Origin: Ailurus styani
Taxonomy: Eukaryota > Chordata > Mammalia > Carnivora > Ailuridae
Direction: 5' to 3'
Assembly: GCA_002007465.1 (NCBI GenBank)
Contig: LNAC01000742.1
Coordinates: 353,631 to 417,630 of the forward strand
Length of the DNA: 64,000 bases
In this document: positions 23,201 through 35,308 of the stretch, in pieces
Layout of the letters: every line of letters begins with the position of its first letter
How positions within the stretch are numbered: the first letter of the stretch is position 1
The notes under the pieces: model-generated
What the model saw: only the letters and a program-made list of their open reading frames with translations
What the model was told of the DNA's origin: nothing
The model's database searches: none
Translations under genes and position numbers: made by a program

Positions 23201-24964
23201 TATGAAGGACTTAGCCTCCTAAAACAAAAATAAATGAGAGAGAAAAGCAAATCAGCATGGAAACACATTTCATGTGTTTTAAATGAATAATGTGAGTGAA
23301 TGGTAGTTTATAGAAAGTCAGTCAGCTGCCACTTAGATCAGGATAAACAATAAAAGATGATCAAAAGTAGACCATATATCAAAGTTTTTGACTTCAAAAA
23401 TATCTAAAATCTTTTTTTTTAAAGAGGTCCATTCTAAAATGAACAAGGAAGCAACTGGTTAATTAAAATGGAACAGTGATTTTATGAAATTTATCTTTGT
23501 CAATATAAACTCAAGAACAATGTCCCACTAAAAAAGAATGGTGGTGATTTTGAGATAGAAATATTAAAAGCTGTATTTTTTTTAAACATAAAAATTATGG
23601 TTGAACATTTTGATCTCAAGGTTTGATCAATCCCTCACTCAGTTCCTCAGAGAGTAACTTCATAAAATTTTGGTCACCAGAGGTTTTTTTCATTTTTCTC
23701 CTACTAACTAATCTGATTAAAGAGAACAGGTGATAATTCTTCAAGAGTAAAAAGAATCACACTACAAGAGATTTACACAATGGAATCAATTTACAGGAAA
23801 ATGAAAGATCCCTTTGATTAATCAAAAGGACCTGGGGCTTTTCAGGCTTCCTTAAAGCAAATACACAAGCAATGTTGACTACAATTTGACTAAATTTGCT
23901 TCATGTTGGCCCTCTATAATATACAAAAAAATGGCTAATTTTCTAGATTAAGGGACCTATAAATTGTGATCTCTAAAACAATTTAATGTTCAACTATTTG
24001 GAATCAGATTAGAAACTGCTCCTTAATTACTTAGCATCATTAGAACAAAGATTACATAAGTGTTTATAATCAGAATTTTTCATATAATTTGAAATATTAT
24101 ACTCTTGTTATAAATTGAAATGTCTTTAAAAGAAGTCCATAGGGAGTTTTTGCTCTGTCAGAACAATAATATATCATATCCGAGATTTTCTTTATCCTTT
24201 AATTCAGTTGTGGTTTGTTTTTTTACTTTGAAACACAGTTGTGTGATGTTTCATAATTTCCCCTTTTAGATTTTTTGTTAGGATACAAAAATAGCAAATG
24301 TCAATTTTCAAAAACAGAGCAAAGTATAAAAAATTTAAAACCTCAAATCCATAGATGGCATCATTAACATTATTGTACATATCCTTTGTATTTTTAATGC
24401 AGGAAAAAAATCAATAATGACTTTTTAGTTTCAAAAATAGGCAGTTGATTCCAAAGCAACACAATAATCCTAAAAGCCAGACTGCTTAAAGAAAAATGAG
24501 AGATTCTGAAAGTTCCTTTTTAAATATTGAGATTCAAGCTTGACTAATTTGGATCATAAAAGCTTACTGTGAACCATTGATAACAGGATTTAGGAGAAGT
24601 TCTGCCCAGGAAGGAAGAGGAATGGAAAGCCTTCAGAGGGGAAGTAGGGAAGATTCAGATAAACAGAACCTGAAAAAAGACTACCACTTTGGGCCTCAGC
24701 CAAATACAGCAAGGGGCTGAGAAAATCCACAACAGAAATTCCAGATGTGCAAATCAAGAATCCAAGAACATGTGAGCATTTGGCTCCTTTTCTCCACCAC
24801 ATTTAAGGTGGCACAGGAAGGTATTTTGCATCTGTAGAATCCAAACCACTGAGAAATTAAGCAGAAACTATATGGACTGTCAAAGATCTTTATCAGAGCC
24901 AGCAATGTGATCCTGTCAAATTATGGTTAAACCAGGAGGGGACACCCACAGCAAGAGCCATTAA
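23201..24964. other. 1.8 kb of single-copy AT-rich DNA
   Basis: No repeat or gene recognised. Two overlapping minus-strand open frames at 24590-24905 (about 70 codons each) have no recognisable domain. Confidence 0.45.
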
Positions 24965-25024
24965 AAACCGACCAGGAAAAAAACAAAAAAACAAAAAAAC
25001 AAAAAACAAAAAAAACAGACCAGG
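24965..25024. repeat. A-rich tract flanked by a direct repeat
   Basis: AAACCGACCAGG at 24965-24976 and AAACAGACCAGG at 25013-25024 flank a 36-bp tract made only of A-runs punctuated by C (AAAAAAAC units). The pattern fits a tail-only retroposition or a local duplication followed by A-tract expansion. Confidence 0.8.
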
Positions 25025-25454
25025 AGTCCTACTTATCATGGACTGTTAATAGCAGGGGTGAAGCCACTGCCCAAACATCATACCTGCCCAATCTCAGTCT
25101 TAGCAGAACAAGAGACCCAGAGAATAGTATGCCATCAAGTGGCCCCTTCCCCATCACCAGCATATCCACGGGCTTTCTTTTACAGCCTGATGCCATCTTA
25201 GAAAGAAAAGGTGAGAGTTCTCATGAAAGAATGAACATTTACTCAGAAGAAACCTTTCCCTGAAAGTTTAGTTTAGTTTAGTTTACCTTTTCCCCTTACA
25301 GGCAATCTGAGTTATAATGAGTAAGATTCAAATTCAACATGTCATCCAATACTTCCCAGATAGGATTTTAGGAATTTGTGATGTTCTACAACTACAGTCA
25401 CTTTTTAGAAGCCTGGTATTTCTCCCCTTCATCATTTCTCTACTTTTAAGCAGC
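25025..25454. other. Single-copy DNA with a short GTTTA pentamer run
   Basis: A (GTTTA)4 run lies at 25266-25285. Nothing else recognised. Confidence 0.55.
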
Positions 25455-25668
25455 TACTCATGCTATCCAATACAGTAGCCATTAGCCACACAGGGCAATT
25501 TAAATTTAAATTAATTAAAACTGAATAAAATTAAAAATTCAGTTTCTAAGTCACACTAGCTGTATTTCAAGAGCTCAATAGCCACATGTGGCTAGTAGCT
25601 ACCACACTGAACAACAGAGATATAGAATATTTCCATCATCATAACAAGTTTTATTGGACAGCACTGAC
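25455..25668 (-). mobile_element. MER5A-type hAT-Charlie relic
   Basis: Near-complete copy. The plus strand has 'TATCCAATACAGTAGCCATT', the inner 'TTTAAATTTAAATTAATTAA', 'GCCACATGTGGCTAGTAGCT' and the terminal 'TATTGGACAGCACTGA', which is the complement of the family's CAGTGCTGTCCAATA end. Non-autonomous, with no coding capacity. Confidence 0.9.
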
Positions 25669-27678
25669 AATAAGCTACACTGTGTCTATTACCTCATAAT
25701 AAGAGTTATAAAATAGCCCAATGCAGAAAAGGAAGAATGGAGTTTAACAGACTGAAACTTCTCCAAAGACAGGAACTCTGGCCTAGGAAACAAGAAGATA
25801 GTGGTTAAAGGATAGAATCCAGAGATACGGAGAGTGAGCAGTTGTAGGGATTTTGGAAAGCACAACATACCCATTTCCTTTCCCCTGATGTAGCCTAGAA
25901 ACAACAAAATTATTGCCAACCATGAAAAGGTATGAAAGCATCAGACCTTAAGAGGCCATTCTGACAAGAACACAGTGTCTCTCGGGTTACCTACAGGAAA
26001 AATAATTGAGGGCCATAGGGGATGATGGACACCCAGCAGACCTCTGTGTGCCTAGACAGAGAACTTGAAAACAAGATGGATGAGTTCTCCCACACACATT
26101 TTCCCCTTCCCCACTTCCATGACAGTGTTTTGATACTGGTTGCCCCTGAACTTGGATGAATCCTAAGCAATTGAGGGAGAAAGGTCGTATCAGAGATTCA
26201 CTGAAATTAGATCTCTGCCTTCTTCTGGATGGTGATTCCAAATGGATATATATGTCTTACCATCCAAGTTAAAAAATGATACTTATATCCTTTATACTTT
26301 CTTATAAATAGGGTTCAATATGTGAATTCACCAGGTCCCTGGCATCATGCCTTCTGCAAAGAAAACTATCCATTTTGTTAATAATCCCAAATTTGCAAAT
26401 GATACTTTTGAGTACTTTCCAAATTTGGGGGTAAATGCCATGTGTTCATGGTGATTAATATCCATCTAATTTGTCAATTAGTATAGAACATCCAGTCCTG
26501 CTGATATCATAAGTTCAGGATGAAAAAAATGTTTCGGTAATTCATAGGAATAAATATGCATGAAAATCAAAGAGCAATTCAATCAGAGAAAAGAAACACT
26601 AAGAACCTAAGATATCATGCATTACTTACTTCTAAGCAATTCTAAAATTCTTACTAAGGAATCAGGGAAAAGTAATATATCATGTTCCAGTTAAATGGTT
26701 TATGTTATCTAACATGGAAGTTTCTAGCAATATCTTTTCAATAACTTGAAATATCTTAAATATGGAAGACCACATCTAAAATACACAGCACTGCAATGTT
26801 CTCTTCACTGGATCATGATACACTGGGGTATGTTTCAATAGATGGCCATATCCCAAGCCTGACAATTTATTTTATTCACTCTCTTTGTTGTGCAATTAAT
26901 TTTCATAAGCCTAAAACCTGCAGTTGGAATTATAGGGACATATTGAGAAAAGTGTGGTCAATGAACTGCATCATCCATTGAACTCACCAGAGTAGAGATT
27001 TCTATTAGGAAAAATTTGACTTCAAGCATTTTCCCACTATTATTTCCTTCCTTAAGCTCACAGTTACCTTTAAAACTGAACTTGCTGTTTTCAGCTTCTA
27101 CTTTTCCTTAAATTGATTATAGAGAGCTGAGTCACAGAAGTCCCCATGACTTTTTTTTCTGTGTATGTTTGTAAGTGTGTGATTTTAAGAGCTCTTTTAA
27201 AAACATTATTTCATTATTGACATTTTTAAAGAGGCAACTCTCTCTACACTAATAGCTACCACTTTCATTTCTCTTTACAACCCCCTTTGCAGTAGGAAAA
27301 GTCATTTTCCCACAGTTCGAAGTAGAAGAGTCAAAAGGCAAACTTCTTAAAACAATGATGTCGAATTTCAAAATTCTATCAATTTCAAAACTGTACTAAC
27401 ACAACACAGCAATGAAATGTTCAATGACCTCCAGCAGACAATATTAGTCTCAAACAACCACTTCAAAATATCCCTAAGGCTTCCTTTGCTGGTTTGATTT
27501 TAGCATTAGTTAAGGACCATTGCTGGTGAATGAGTATTTCATGGGCTTTTCTAGAGTACAGGTTTAAGTAACCGATGGTATATTTTACTTTCTCTCTCTC
27601 TCTTTTTTTTTTAACCAAGGTCCAGAACTGGTATATCATAGGTAGTGTTTAAAAGTATTGCCTCACTTCTGGAAGGCA
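25669..27678. other. 2 kb of single-copy DNA
   Basis: No interspersed repeat recognised. Open frames at 25689-25919 and 25987-26241 (minus) lack recognisable domains. A CT/T-run sits at 27590-27613. Confidence 0.45.
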
Positions 27679-27724
27679 GGAAGGAAGGAAGGAAGGAAGG
27701 AAGGAAGGAAGGAAGGAAGGAAGG
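27679..27724. repeat. (GGAA)11 microsatellite
   Basis: Uninterrupted GGAA tetranucleotide run of 46 bp (11.5 units), with a preceding GGAAGGCA. GGAA is the core ETS-factor recognition word, so long runs can act as ETS binding arrays. No such role is shown here. Confidence 0.97.
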
Positions 27725-28066
27725 AGGTAAAGAAGACAGGAGCATATACTTTGAGCCACTTATGTTTTTTTCAGTATTCTAGCTTGCTGTACTACTGTTC
27801 TTTTTTTTCCATCTATAAATTTAAATGTGGAAGAAAGCAAATTTTATTGCTTTAAACACCAAATTAACTTTCTAGAGAATAATCAAAGTAGTTATTCCAT
27901 ATGTAAACAGCATTTTAAATGACATGAAAGTTAATGGACTCTAAAAACTGATTTTAAGAGATTTTGCAGTTACTTCAAATGTTAGAAAATGTTTACACTG
28001 CTTTAAATTTCCTAGGGATATATCTGAAATTATTTTCAGGAATAGATATTAAATCTTCCTTCTTTC

Positions 28067-28256
28067 GGGACACCTGGGTGGCTCAGTGGGTTAAGCCTCT
28101 GCCTTCGGCTCAGGTCATGGTCTCAGGGTCCTGGGATCGAGCCCCACATCGGGCTCCCTGCTCAGTGGGGAGCCTGCTTCCTCCTCTCTCTCTGCCTGCC
28201 TCTCTGCCTACTTGTAATCTCTCTCTGTGAAATAAATAAATAAAATCTTTAAAAAA
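28067..28256 (+). mobile_element. Young mustelid-type SINEC element
   Basis: Head GGACACCTGGGTGGCTCAGT, 'GGGTTAAGCCTCTGCC', CT-rich body, tail AAATAAATAAATAAAATC plus an A-run. A perfect 16-bp target duplication, AAATCTTCCTTCTTTC, lies at 28051-28066 and 28257-28272. Confidence 0.97.
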
Positions 28257-28272
28257 AAATCTTCCTTCTTTC

Positions 28273-29609
28273 ATATATACAGTGTGGTTTGAAATATTGA
28301 AATTAATTCATCATAAATTTTTTGTATATGAATGTGTATATACACAGTTGTATAATTGTTAAATATGGCCATTCTTTTGTCAGTCCTCTAGATACTAATA
28401 ATATGTTTGTGAATTAGGATCTAGCTTCTTTTACTGAATTCATTACTATCTGTTAGGAAAAGGTAATGCATGTGAAATGTATAAGCAATCCAGATGTGTA
28501 TTTTTCTAAAATGGAAGCTAAATTTATTTACATATTTATAAATCATGGTTATTTTAATTAAAGCTTAGTATAGTACTCTCAAGCAGAGTAGAAAGAGAAG
28601 TTGGCACTTTAAGAGCTTACTAATATTATTGAGTTGTCAACATTGACACCTGTAACTAGCTATGTACTGAAATAATCTGTGATCTGAAATGTATACTTAT
28701 ACATTTATTTTAATGATGTGAAAATATGAATTAAATAAGACTAAATTAATGTCTTTCCAATGACTGCCATAGTACCTAAAATTGTTGGGTAAGAGAGTGG
28801 CAATTAAAGAATCAATGCAATTAAAATCATTTACACTTAGGTGGGTATATAATAAGTTATAAATTTAAATAAATTTAAATGTCTTCAGTCTGGGGAGTCC
28901 ACTAATTCAGATACTTGGAAATAAAGAAGCTTCCAAAAGTGTGTGTAAGTTGCTGCTAGCCACTGCCACATCAATTTTAAAATTTCCCTGAGAGGGATAA
29001 AACTCAGACACTACACATTCATCTATCAAGTCACCAAATGCCAGGTCCTTGTTGCAAGGCCCTGGTATGTTCATGCAGCTGTGACTTAGCACTCTTACAA
29101 ATCCAGCAGCTATTTTCAGAAAGAAGAAAGGAAACATGATGTGAAAACTACAGCCATGTCTACCAGAGTTCAGGCAGTTAAAAGGAAAAAAAGTCATGTA
29201 CTCTATAAAACACATTTAGTTTTGTTAAGATCCAATCAAATACATGCTTGACTGATGCCCCTAGTACCAAAATGGGCACAAATGGGTACTAAACCTGTAT
29301 GTATTTTCATCTATTTTATCCTAAAGTCTGCAGTAATAATAAATGAAACAAAATAAGTAAAAACAATTTTGGCACACATATATGAAGTCCCTAAAATGTG
29401 TAAAATTATGTGGCATTGTTGGGTAAAGTAACTAGTTGTCTGGAAGAAATATCTTACTCATTTTATGAGATGATTATTGGTATTTTTTATGTATATGAAT
29501 AATTTCTTCCTTTCTTTGAGTAAAATGTAACCCACACTGGGTTCTCTATGAAGTAAACAAGAAAATAAAAATAAAATAATAAAGCAGGAGAAAAGATGAA
29601 AGAAGGAAA
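28273..29609. other. 1.3 kb of single-copy AT-rich DNA
   Basis: No repeat recognised. A 102-codon minus-strand open frame at 28907-29215 has no recognisable domain and no supporting structure. Confidence 0.45.
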
Positions 29610-29830
29610 CTGTTATATTTGGAGTGCCAATCGTATGCTAGATCTCAAGTCAGAATTAGTTTAACCCCTGTAAATGTTTTTATCCTTTATACCAGGTAGC
29701 TGTTATTCAACCTCACATTATAAATGAAGAAAGTCTGACTTCCAGGTTAAGCTTAATTTTACAAAACTAGTAAAGTGAATCTAAACCAAGCTTTCCTAAA
29801 TCAAGAATCTACCCTCGATCCATAACGCCA
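29610..29830 (-). mobile_element. MIR-like relic
   Basis: Minus-orientation MIR order at low identity: 'GAGTGCCAATCGTATGCTAG', 'TTTTATCCTTTATACCAGGT', 'ACATTATAAATGAAGAAAGT', 'ACAAAACTAGTAAAGTGAAT'. Confidence 0.5.
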
Positions 29831-30834
29831 TGAAAACTGATGTTAGAATTATTCAGAAGTTAGAAATGCAAACTTTTCTTCTTAGTTTTCCGTATATTTA
29901 AAATATAAAGGAATTTGACTCTGTTTATGGAAAGCATACCAATAGGCAGAAACGTCCATCCTGACATGTCACACAAAAAGGAGTTATTCCTTTCACAATT
30001 CCAATTTTGAGTGGACATATGTTTAAGTTGTGCTTTCATGCCTCAAAACACACAAACCAACAGAGGCACATGGGACCATATCCCCACAGTTTCAGGTACA
30101 GACCTCTTCCACACACACCAGAGCTGAGGTAGGTCCCACCTGTTGCTCCTGTCAGTTCAGTAGCACCTAAAGGCAGTGATTTATAACCTCATTAATTGCT
30201 CACTTCATTTCGGTTTGCAGGATCCACAACCATAAACTCAGGGAAGAAAGGCAAGGCTGCCTCTCATTTACTGAGAAGGGCTTCACTCTTAAGCTGTCAC
30301 CACTGACACGCTGGACAGGGACTACTACGCCAAGAAGTGGAATGAGTGATTCTAAGAAGTCACTGATTACAGGGGCTGTAAGTATAAGGATCAGCAATGG
30401 CGGAATGAATACATGGTCAAGAGGAGGCTTGTGCATCCTGCAGGCAAGGAAACTATTCTGAACTCTTGTTTGTAAAATGATTTATGTTGTGCTTAAATTA
30501 CAATTCACCTTGGTTTGATAATATGTACTTTTCACCAATATGTTTAGTAATAAATCCCCAAGTATCACAGGCTATATGATTTCTCAGCACCGTATAGACT
30601 TTTTTTTTTATGGTTCAGCTTCTTTTAACCCCCATTAACAAACAACACAACAAGCAACAAAATCAACCAACCAAAAAAACCCTCTAGCAGTTTTCTGTCT
30701 TTTTCATGGAGTTTTAATTAGTGATAAAGAGATTTCTCATAATGTTAGAAATTCATATAAACATGTATAGTAATCAAATAGTAATCTACATAATTCCAGA
30801 TCTTATTTCAAGGGCATATGGGACCTGCACTGGT
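29831..30834. other. Single-copy DNA with a weak decayed-coding-like patch
   Basis: Mostly unremarkable. At about 30299-30472, plus strand, one frame reads peptide-like stretches (TLDRDYYAKKWNE, then KYKDQQWRNEYMVKRR) separated by stop codons. I do not recognise a parent protein. It could be a worn processed pseudogene or chance. Confidence 0.3.
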
Positions 30835-31200
30835 TAATCTTGTTTTGTTTCCCTACAATATTCATTGTCTGCTCTGCTTTGTACCCTATGAACTGCAACA
30901 CCCAGAGTCCCTTCCCTATTAGCTTCCTATTTGCAGCAGTCCGCTGGGAGGTACCTCCAGGAGACCTGGTGGGAGAAGGGGGGTTAGGGGTTTGCTTCAG
31001 CCTGAACTTTCTCAGGCTTCAAAGCTCAACTTCCTCCATTTTCCCTGTCAGGTGTGGGGTAGTTGACAACTTCCCACTGTCGCGAGTCCCTAGCGCATAC
31101 ATGAACTCTGACCACACTTCTGTAAATAAGCCCTTCCTTAAACTTTCCTCAGAGAAACACTTGGAAGGTGTTGTTTGTTTTTTGCTAGGACTCCAATACA
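30835..31200 (+). mobile_element. Ancient dispersed repeat (same family as 12600)
   Basis: Contains 'CTGTAAATAAGCCCTTCCTT' then AAACTTTCCTC, and near the end 'TTTGCTAGGACTCCAATACA', matching the end text of the family also seen around 13355-13430. The 134-codon open frame at 30840-31244, the longest in the window, runs through it and is a by-product. Family name not committed. Confidence 0.45.
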
Positions 31201-33270
31201 AAGTTCTTTGGGAAAAAAATATACATTGTGACAAAATAAAATAAGCAACAATCATAAAAATGGAAAATCATTAATGGAAGAAGTAAATAATGCCAAAGAA
31301 AAGATTAGATTTCAGAAATATATTCAAATAAGGTCCTTCTGCTGATAAAGGTGAATTGCAAATTTGATTCTAAGCTTTCAGAAGCTAGAGGCTCAGTGCA
31401 GTGAACTCGGAGAATCTTAAACCTCGGGGCCCCTCATTTGCAAGGATCTAGTAAGGCCCTGTGAGGGAACCTAGCAACAAGTTTGTATGGTAATTTATTT
31501 TAGTAAAATTTGCATACATTAGATATTTTTATTGCAATCAATTAAGAGCATTATCTCTTTCCAAGACAACTTCATCTCCATCACATTGTCTCCTCTGCTG
31601 TGTGTCAATACAATGGCCATGGGCAATTTGAGATCCAGCTATCCAGTTAGTTTGGGTTTTGTGGGATCTATTTAAGTAGTCATAGTCATTCCATATATAA
31701 TCAACCCATTATTGCTATCCTTCCCAAGGTAATGATGGATTCCTGAAACCCTCCTACTGGTTAATATCCAGCTTTGTGACGTGAAGGTTTTATCACAGTA
31801 AGAACATCTCCTACCACGCCCGGCAGTGGAAGCATGTGGTAGTGGGGAGAAAAAGACTGTAAAAGGTACAGAGCATGAAGTGAGTTCTGTGGGAAATTAT
31901 TTCAATCTTCAGGCCTATATAAAACTCCAAGTGGAGATCTGGTTCTCATCAATGCCTAGTCAAAGCAGAAGTTCTCTGCTCTTGGCAATGTATTTGCTTG
32001 AAAAACATACCATACTCTCTCTCTTACTGTTGGGAATTATATGAAATAGAATTTATCAGGATACTTGAGTTTTTAGAGAAAAAAAAAAACCCTATAGAAC
32101 TATCACAAACAGCAAACATGTATTTGTGCAAAACTGTATGTTTTCTTAATCTCAACTATGAGTAATAAAATACATGCTAGAGGGAAGACTGAATTAATTT
32201 TCTATTTTCCTTAGGAGAAAAAATATAAAGTTGATGTCTTATGAAGAAGTGATTAAAAAGTATGCAGTCAAAAATTTAGGGAAAAAATGTCTTAAAGACT
32301 TATCTTAGTCACTTTACTAAAATTTTTAAAGTATTGTTTTGTGTTTCATAATGACTGTGGTATTTATCAGTTTTGAAAATTTGCATTTTCTTATGAATTT
32401 GTTTCCTTGTCTTGAATGTTCTCTTTATACCTGTATTTGTGTATTCTTTCTTTTTAAAAAGGACTTTAAAATTGATTAAGGTTTCAGATCCCATAAAAAC
32501 TGCTTTTATTTCCTTGTGTTTCCCTGCTGATGTTTAAGTAGAGATGACCAACTGGATTAACATTAGCCCTAATTTTAACAAAATATTTATTTTTGTTAAA
32601 AGGAAGTGGTATATATTTCCTTGTACGCATGTCTGACCCACAACTAACAATCGTATGTTAATACAACAATATAAAATTCAGGTGAGTAATAAGTATTTTT
32701 TTTTTATTTTAAAGAACAAATACATGGTATGTGGAAGAGAATGAGTTTTTTCAAAAAGTTAAACCCTGAATGCTTATGTTCAGTGCATCCTCTCTATGTA
32801 AACACCCACTGCATAGTTTACTTTATTGGGATTAAGGATATAAATTTAGAACAGGCCTTTCATAGAAAACCAAGACTGAAACACAAGATGTATTGCTATA
32901 GTCATACTGTGAAGCATGTGATTGCATAAAAATCAGTGGAATGGATAATATAAGCTATAAACTTAAGTGAGTATGAAATATCTTGGTGTTTTGGAAAGAA
33001 CAAATTGGAATAGGTGAGGTTGTATGTGCTCTCTTTCTCTCTAATAGAAATTCCAGCATGAGGAGAAAGATAAAATCATGACTCAAACTAAATAATCTCA
33101 GGGATTTAGCCTTTTGAGATCTTACATGTTTGGGTAAGTATCAAGTATTCGACCCAATTAAGCATAAGTAAGTGAAGAGAAAAATCATCATCTCTTAGAG
33201 TATGGAATTTTTAAATTTAAAGAGAAAGTAGAACTTTAAAAAATAGACTTTAATCCCATCTAACCTTATT
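31201..33270. other. 2.1 kb of single-copy AT-rich DNA
   Basis: No repeat or gene recognised. The short open frames at 31826-32044, 32309-32494 and 32729-32929 have no recognisable domains. Confidence 0.45.
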
Positions 33271-33376
33271 GGAACACCTTCCTGGCTCAGTCAGTAGAGC
33301 CTGCAATTCTTGATCTCGGGGTTATAAATTCAAGCCCCACACCGGCTGTAGAGATTGTTTATAAATAAAATCTTTA
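33271..33376 (+). mobile_element. Short old SINEC element
   Basis: About 106 bp: 'ACCTTCCTGGCTCAGTCAGT', 'TGATCTCGGGGTTATAAATT', a 'CAAGCCCCACACCGGCTG' B-box-like zone, then ATAAATAAAATCTTTAGA. The CT-rich block is missing, giving a tRNA-like head plus tail. Confidence 0.8.
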
Positions 33377-33377
33377 G

Positions 33378-33560
33378 AGGCGCCTGGGTGGCTCAGTCAG
33401 TTAAGCATCTGACTCAATTTGGCTTAGGTAACGTTTCAGGGTCCTGAGATGGAGCCCCATGATAGGCTCTGCACTCAGTGGTGAGTCTGCTTGAGATTCT
33501 CTCTCTCCCTCTGTCCCCCTTAAAATAAATAATCTTTAAAAAATAAAAATAAAAAAATAT
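33378..33560 (+). mobile_element. Old SINEC element abutting the previous one
   Basis: Head GGCGCCTGGGTGGCTCAGTC with 'AGTTAAGCATCTGACTC', a short CT-rich region, and a long AAATAAATAATCTTTAAAAA tail. It starts directly after the tail of the preceding SINE, so it probably inserted into that A-rich tail. Confidence 0.9.
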
Positions 33561-33597
33561 TTAAAAATAGAAAATAAAGTTAATCTTATTGATCATA

Positions 33598-33770
33598 AGG
33601 TCAGGCAGGGAGTAAAAACACAAGGCTTAGAACTGAGTCACCTGAGTACTAGTTAAGCTCCTGCACTTTTCTGAGAGTGGGCAGGTTCATTGATCTAAAT
33701 TTTATCATCTGCAATATGATGAGGCTGGAGTAGAATTTCTTAGGTTCTTTCTCTACCTATAAGCCAAGTC
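33598..33770 (+). mobile_element. MIR-like relic
   Basis: 'AAACACAAGGCTTAGAACTG', 'TTTTATCATCTGCAATATGA' and 'TGAGGCTGGAGTAGAATTTC' are in plus-strand MIR order. Confidence 0.55.
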
Positions 33771-33789
33771 CGACAACTTGGTCCTGTGA

Positions 33790-33905
33790 GTAGTGTCCAG
33801 TTGTTAAGAACTCCAGCTTTCACGACCTAGTTTTCTTTGACAAGTTACTCAATCTGCCCTTGACTCAATCTCCCCAAGGGACAAATAGAGATAACAATAT
33901 ATTTC
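33790..33905 (+). mobile_element. MIR relic, 5' half
   Basis: 'GTTGTTAAGAACTCCAGCTT', 'GACAAGTTACTCAATCTGCC', 'GACTCAATCTCCCCAAGGGA' then 'CAAATAGAGATAACAATA' follow the MIR 5'-half order. Confidence 0.65.
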
Positions 33906-35086
33906 TCTTTCTGCATGTATTTGGCAGGAAGGGTGAAAAAATGACACTGTTCTTACACTAAAATGTAACTGTACCTTAGTGCACAATGTACCTCAAAAAA
34001 GCCACTTTATAAATGCTAATACAGGGGGAAAAATGAGCTTGGGAACTCCAAGTAGTCTACACATGAAAATCAAGCAAATTAAAGTACACCTGCATTCTCA
34101 TAACACTCTCTTTCTCCCTCACAGAATTTATCAAACTTTCTACTTGTATATCAATTCGTGTAAGTTACATACTCAACATCTTCTCTAAAAGGTAAGATTC
34201 ATGGAGAGTAGTATACAATAATTACGCAATACAGTATGTGTTTGTTGGTTATTCACAAATCAGTGAATGAATGCTGGTAAATAATGTGCAGAATTTCACC
34301 AACAATATAAAAACAAGTACGGCTGCATAATTTTTTTTTTTTGACAGAAGTTAGCTAGCTCACTTCCATTGCATAGGCACAACTTATCACAAACATACAT
34401 GGTTGAAAATGTATACTATATTCAAAGACCTACAGAAAGAGAAATCCCACAATCTTCCACAATAATCCATTTAACCAAAAAATGTTCTCAAAAATTCTTT
34501 ATCCTTAAAATCAGGAGTACAGAAATGTTAGATTTCCACCTCGAACATAGTAATCCCTAAATATCTCAATAACAACTTTAAATTTATTGTCATGTATTCC
34601 TAATGTAATCTTTAATTATATCTGAATTCTTGTTCTCTCCAAGTAACCAACAAACTTGTACTTAGCACACACTAAGTTTATTTATTCAGTTCCAATTTTC
34701 ATGAATTACTTGCAGCTTGCAGAAGAACTGCAGATAATATATCTTCTCACTAGAAAGATTCGGTTCTCAGGAAGATATAACTTAATCTAAGAAGCTACCT
34801 CTAAAAATTAAAAAGTGATTGTAAAAAATATATGCTTTCTTAAACATTAGGTGCATTCAGTGACTTTTAGTAGATTGGGGTTACATAGATATTTACACAC
34901 AGTAATGTGCATTATATCAGGAAAATATTGTAACAGGAAAACATCCATATACATGTGGCAAAATTTATAATAGTCTAAACATATGAGAAGAGGCCTAAAT
35001 ATCAACTTTGAGTCAGAGAAAAATAAGATTCTAATAAGTAGTGGTAGTTACAGAGAAAGACATTTAAATTTTACATCACGTATTTT
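33906..35086. other. 1.2 kb of single-copy AT-rich DNA
   Basis: No repeat or gene recognised. Confidence 0.45.
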
Positions 35087-35100
35087 TCTTTTGAAAGTTT

Positions 35101-35294
35101 TTTTTTTTTAAAAGATTTTATTTATTCATTTGAGAGAGAGAGAGAATGAGAGAGATCATGAGAGGGGAGAGGTCAGAGGGAGAAGCAGACTGCCTGCCGA
35201 GCAGGAAGCCCGATGAGGGACTCGATCCTGGGACTCCAGGATCATGACCTGAGCCAAAAGCAGTTGCTTAACCAACTAAGCCACCCAGGCGCCC
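35101..35294 (-). mobile_element. SINEC element, intermediate age
   Basis: Minus-strand copy with head complement 'GCTTAACCAACTAAGCCACC' then CAGGCGCCC, so it has the 'TTAAGC' rather than the 'TTAAAGCC' form. A perfect 14-bp target duplication, TCTTTTGAAAGTTT, lies at 35087-35100 and 35295-35308. Confidence 0.96.
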
Positions 35295-35308
35295 TCTTTT
35301 GAAAGTTT

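Noticed and set aside
28907..29215. 102-codon minus-strand open frame
   Set aside because: No recognised domain and no splice or promoter context. Treated as chance.
30840..31244. 134-codon open frame, the longest in the window
   Set aside because: It runs through an ancient dispersed repeat, has no recognisable domain and no flanking splice or promoter structure. Its length is plausible by chance in 64 kb.
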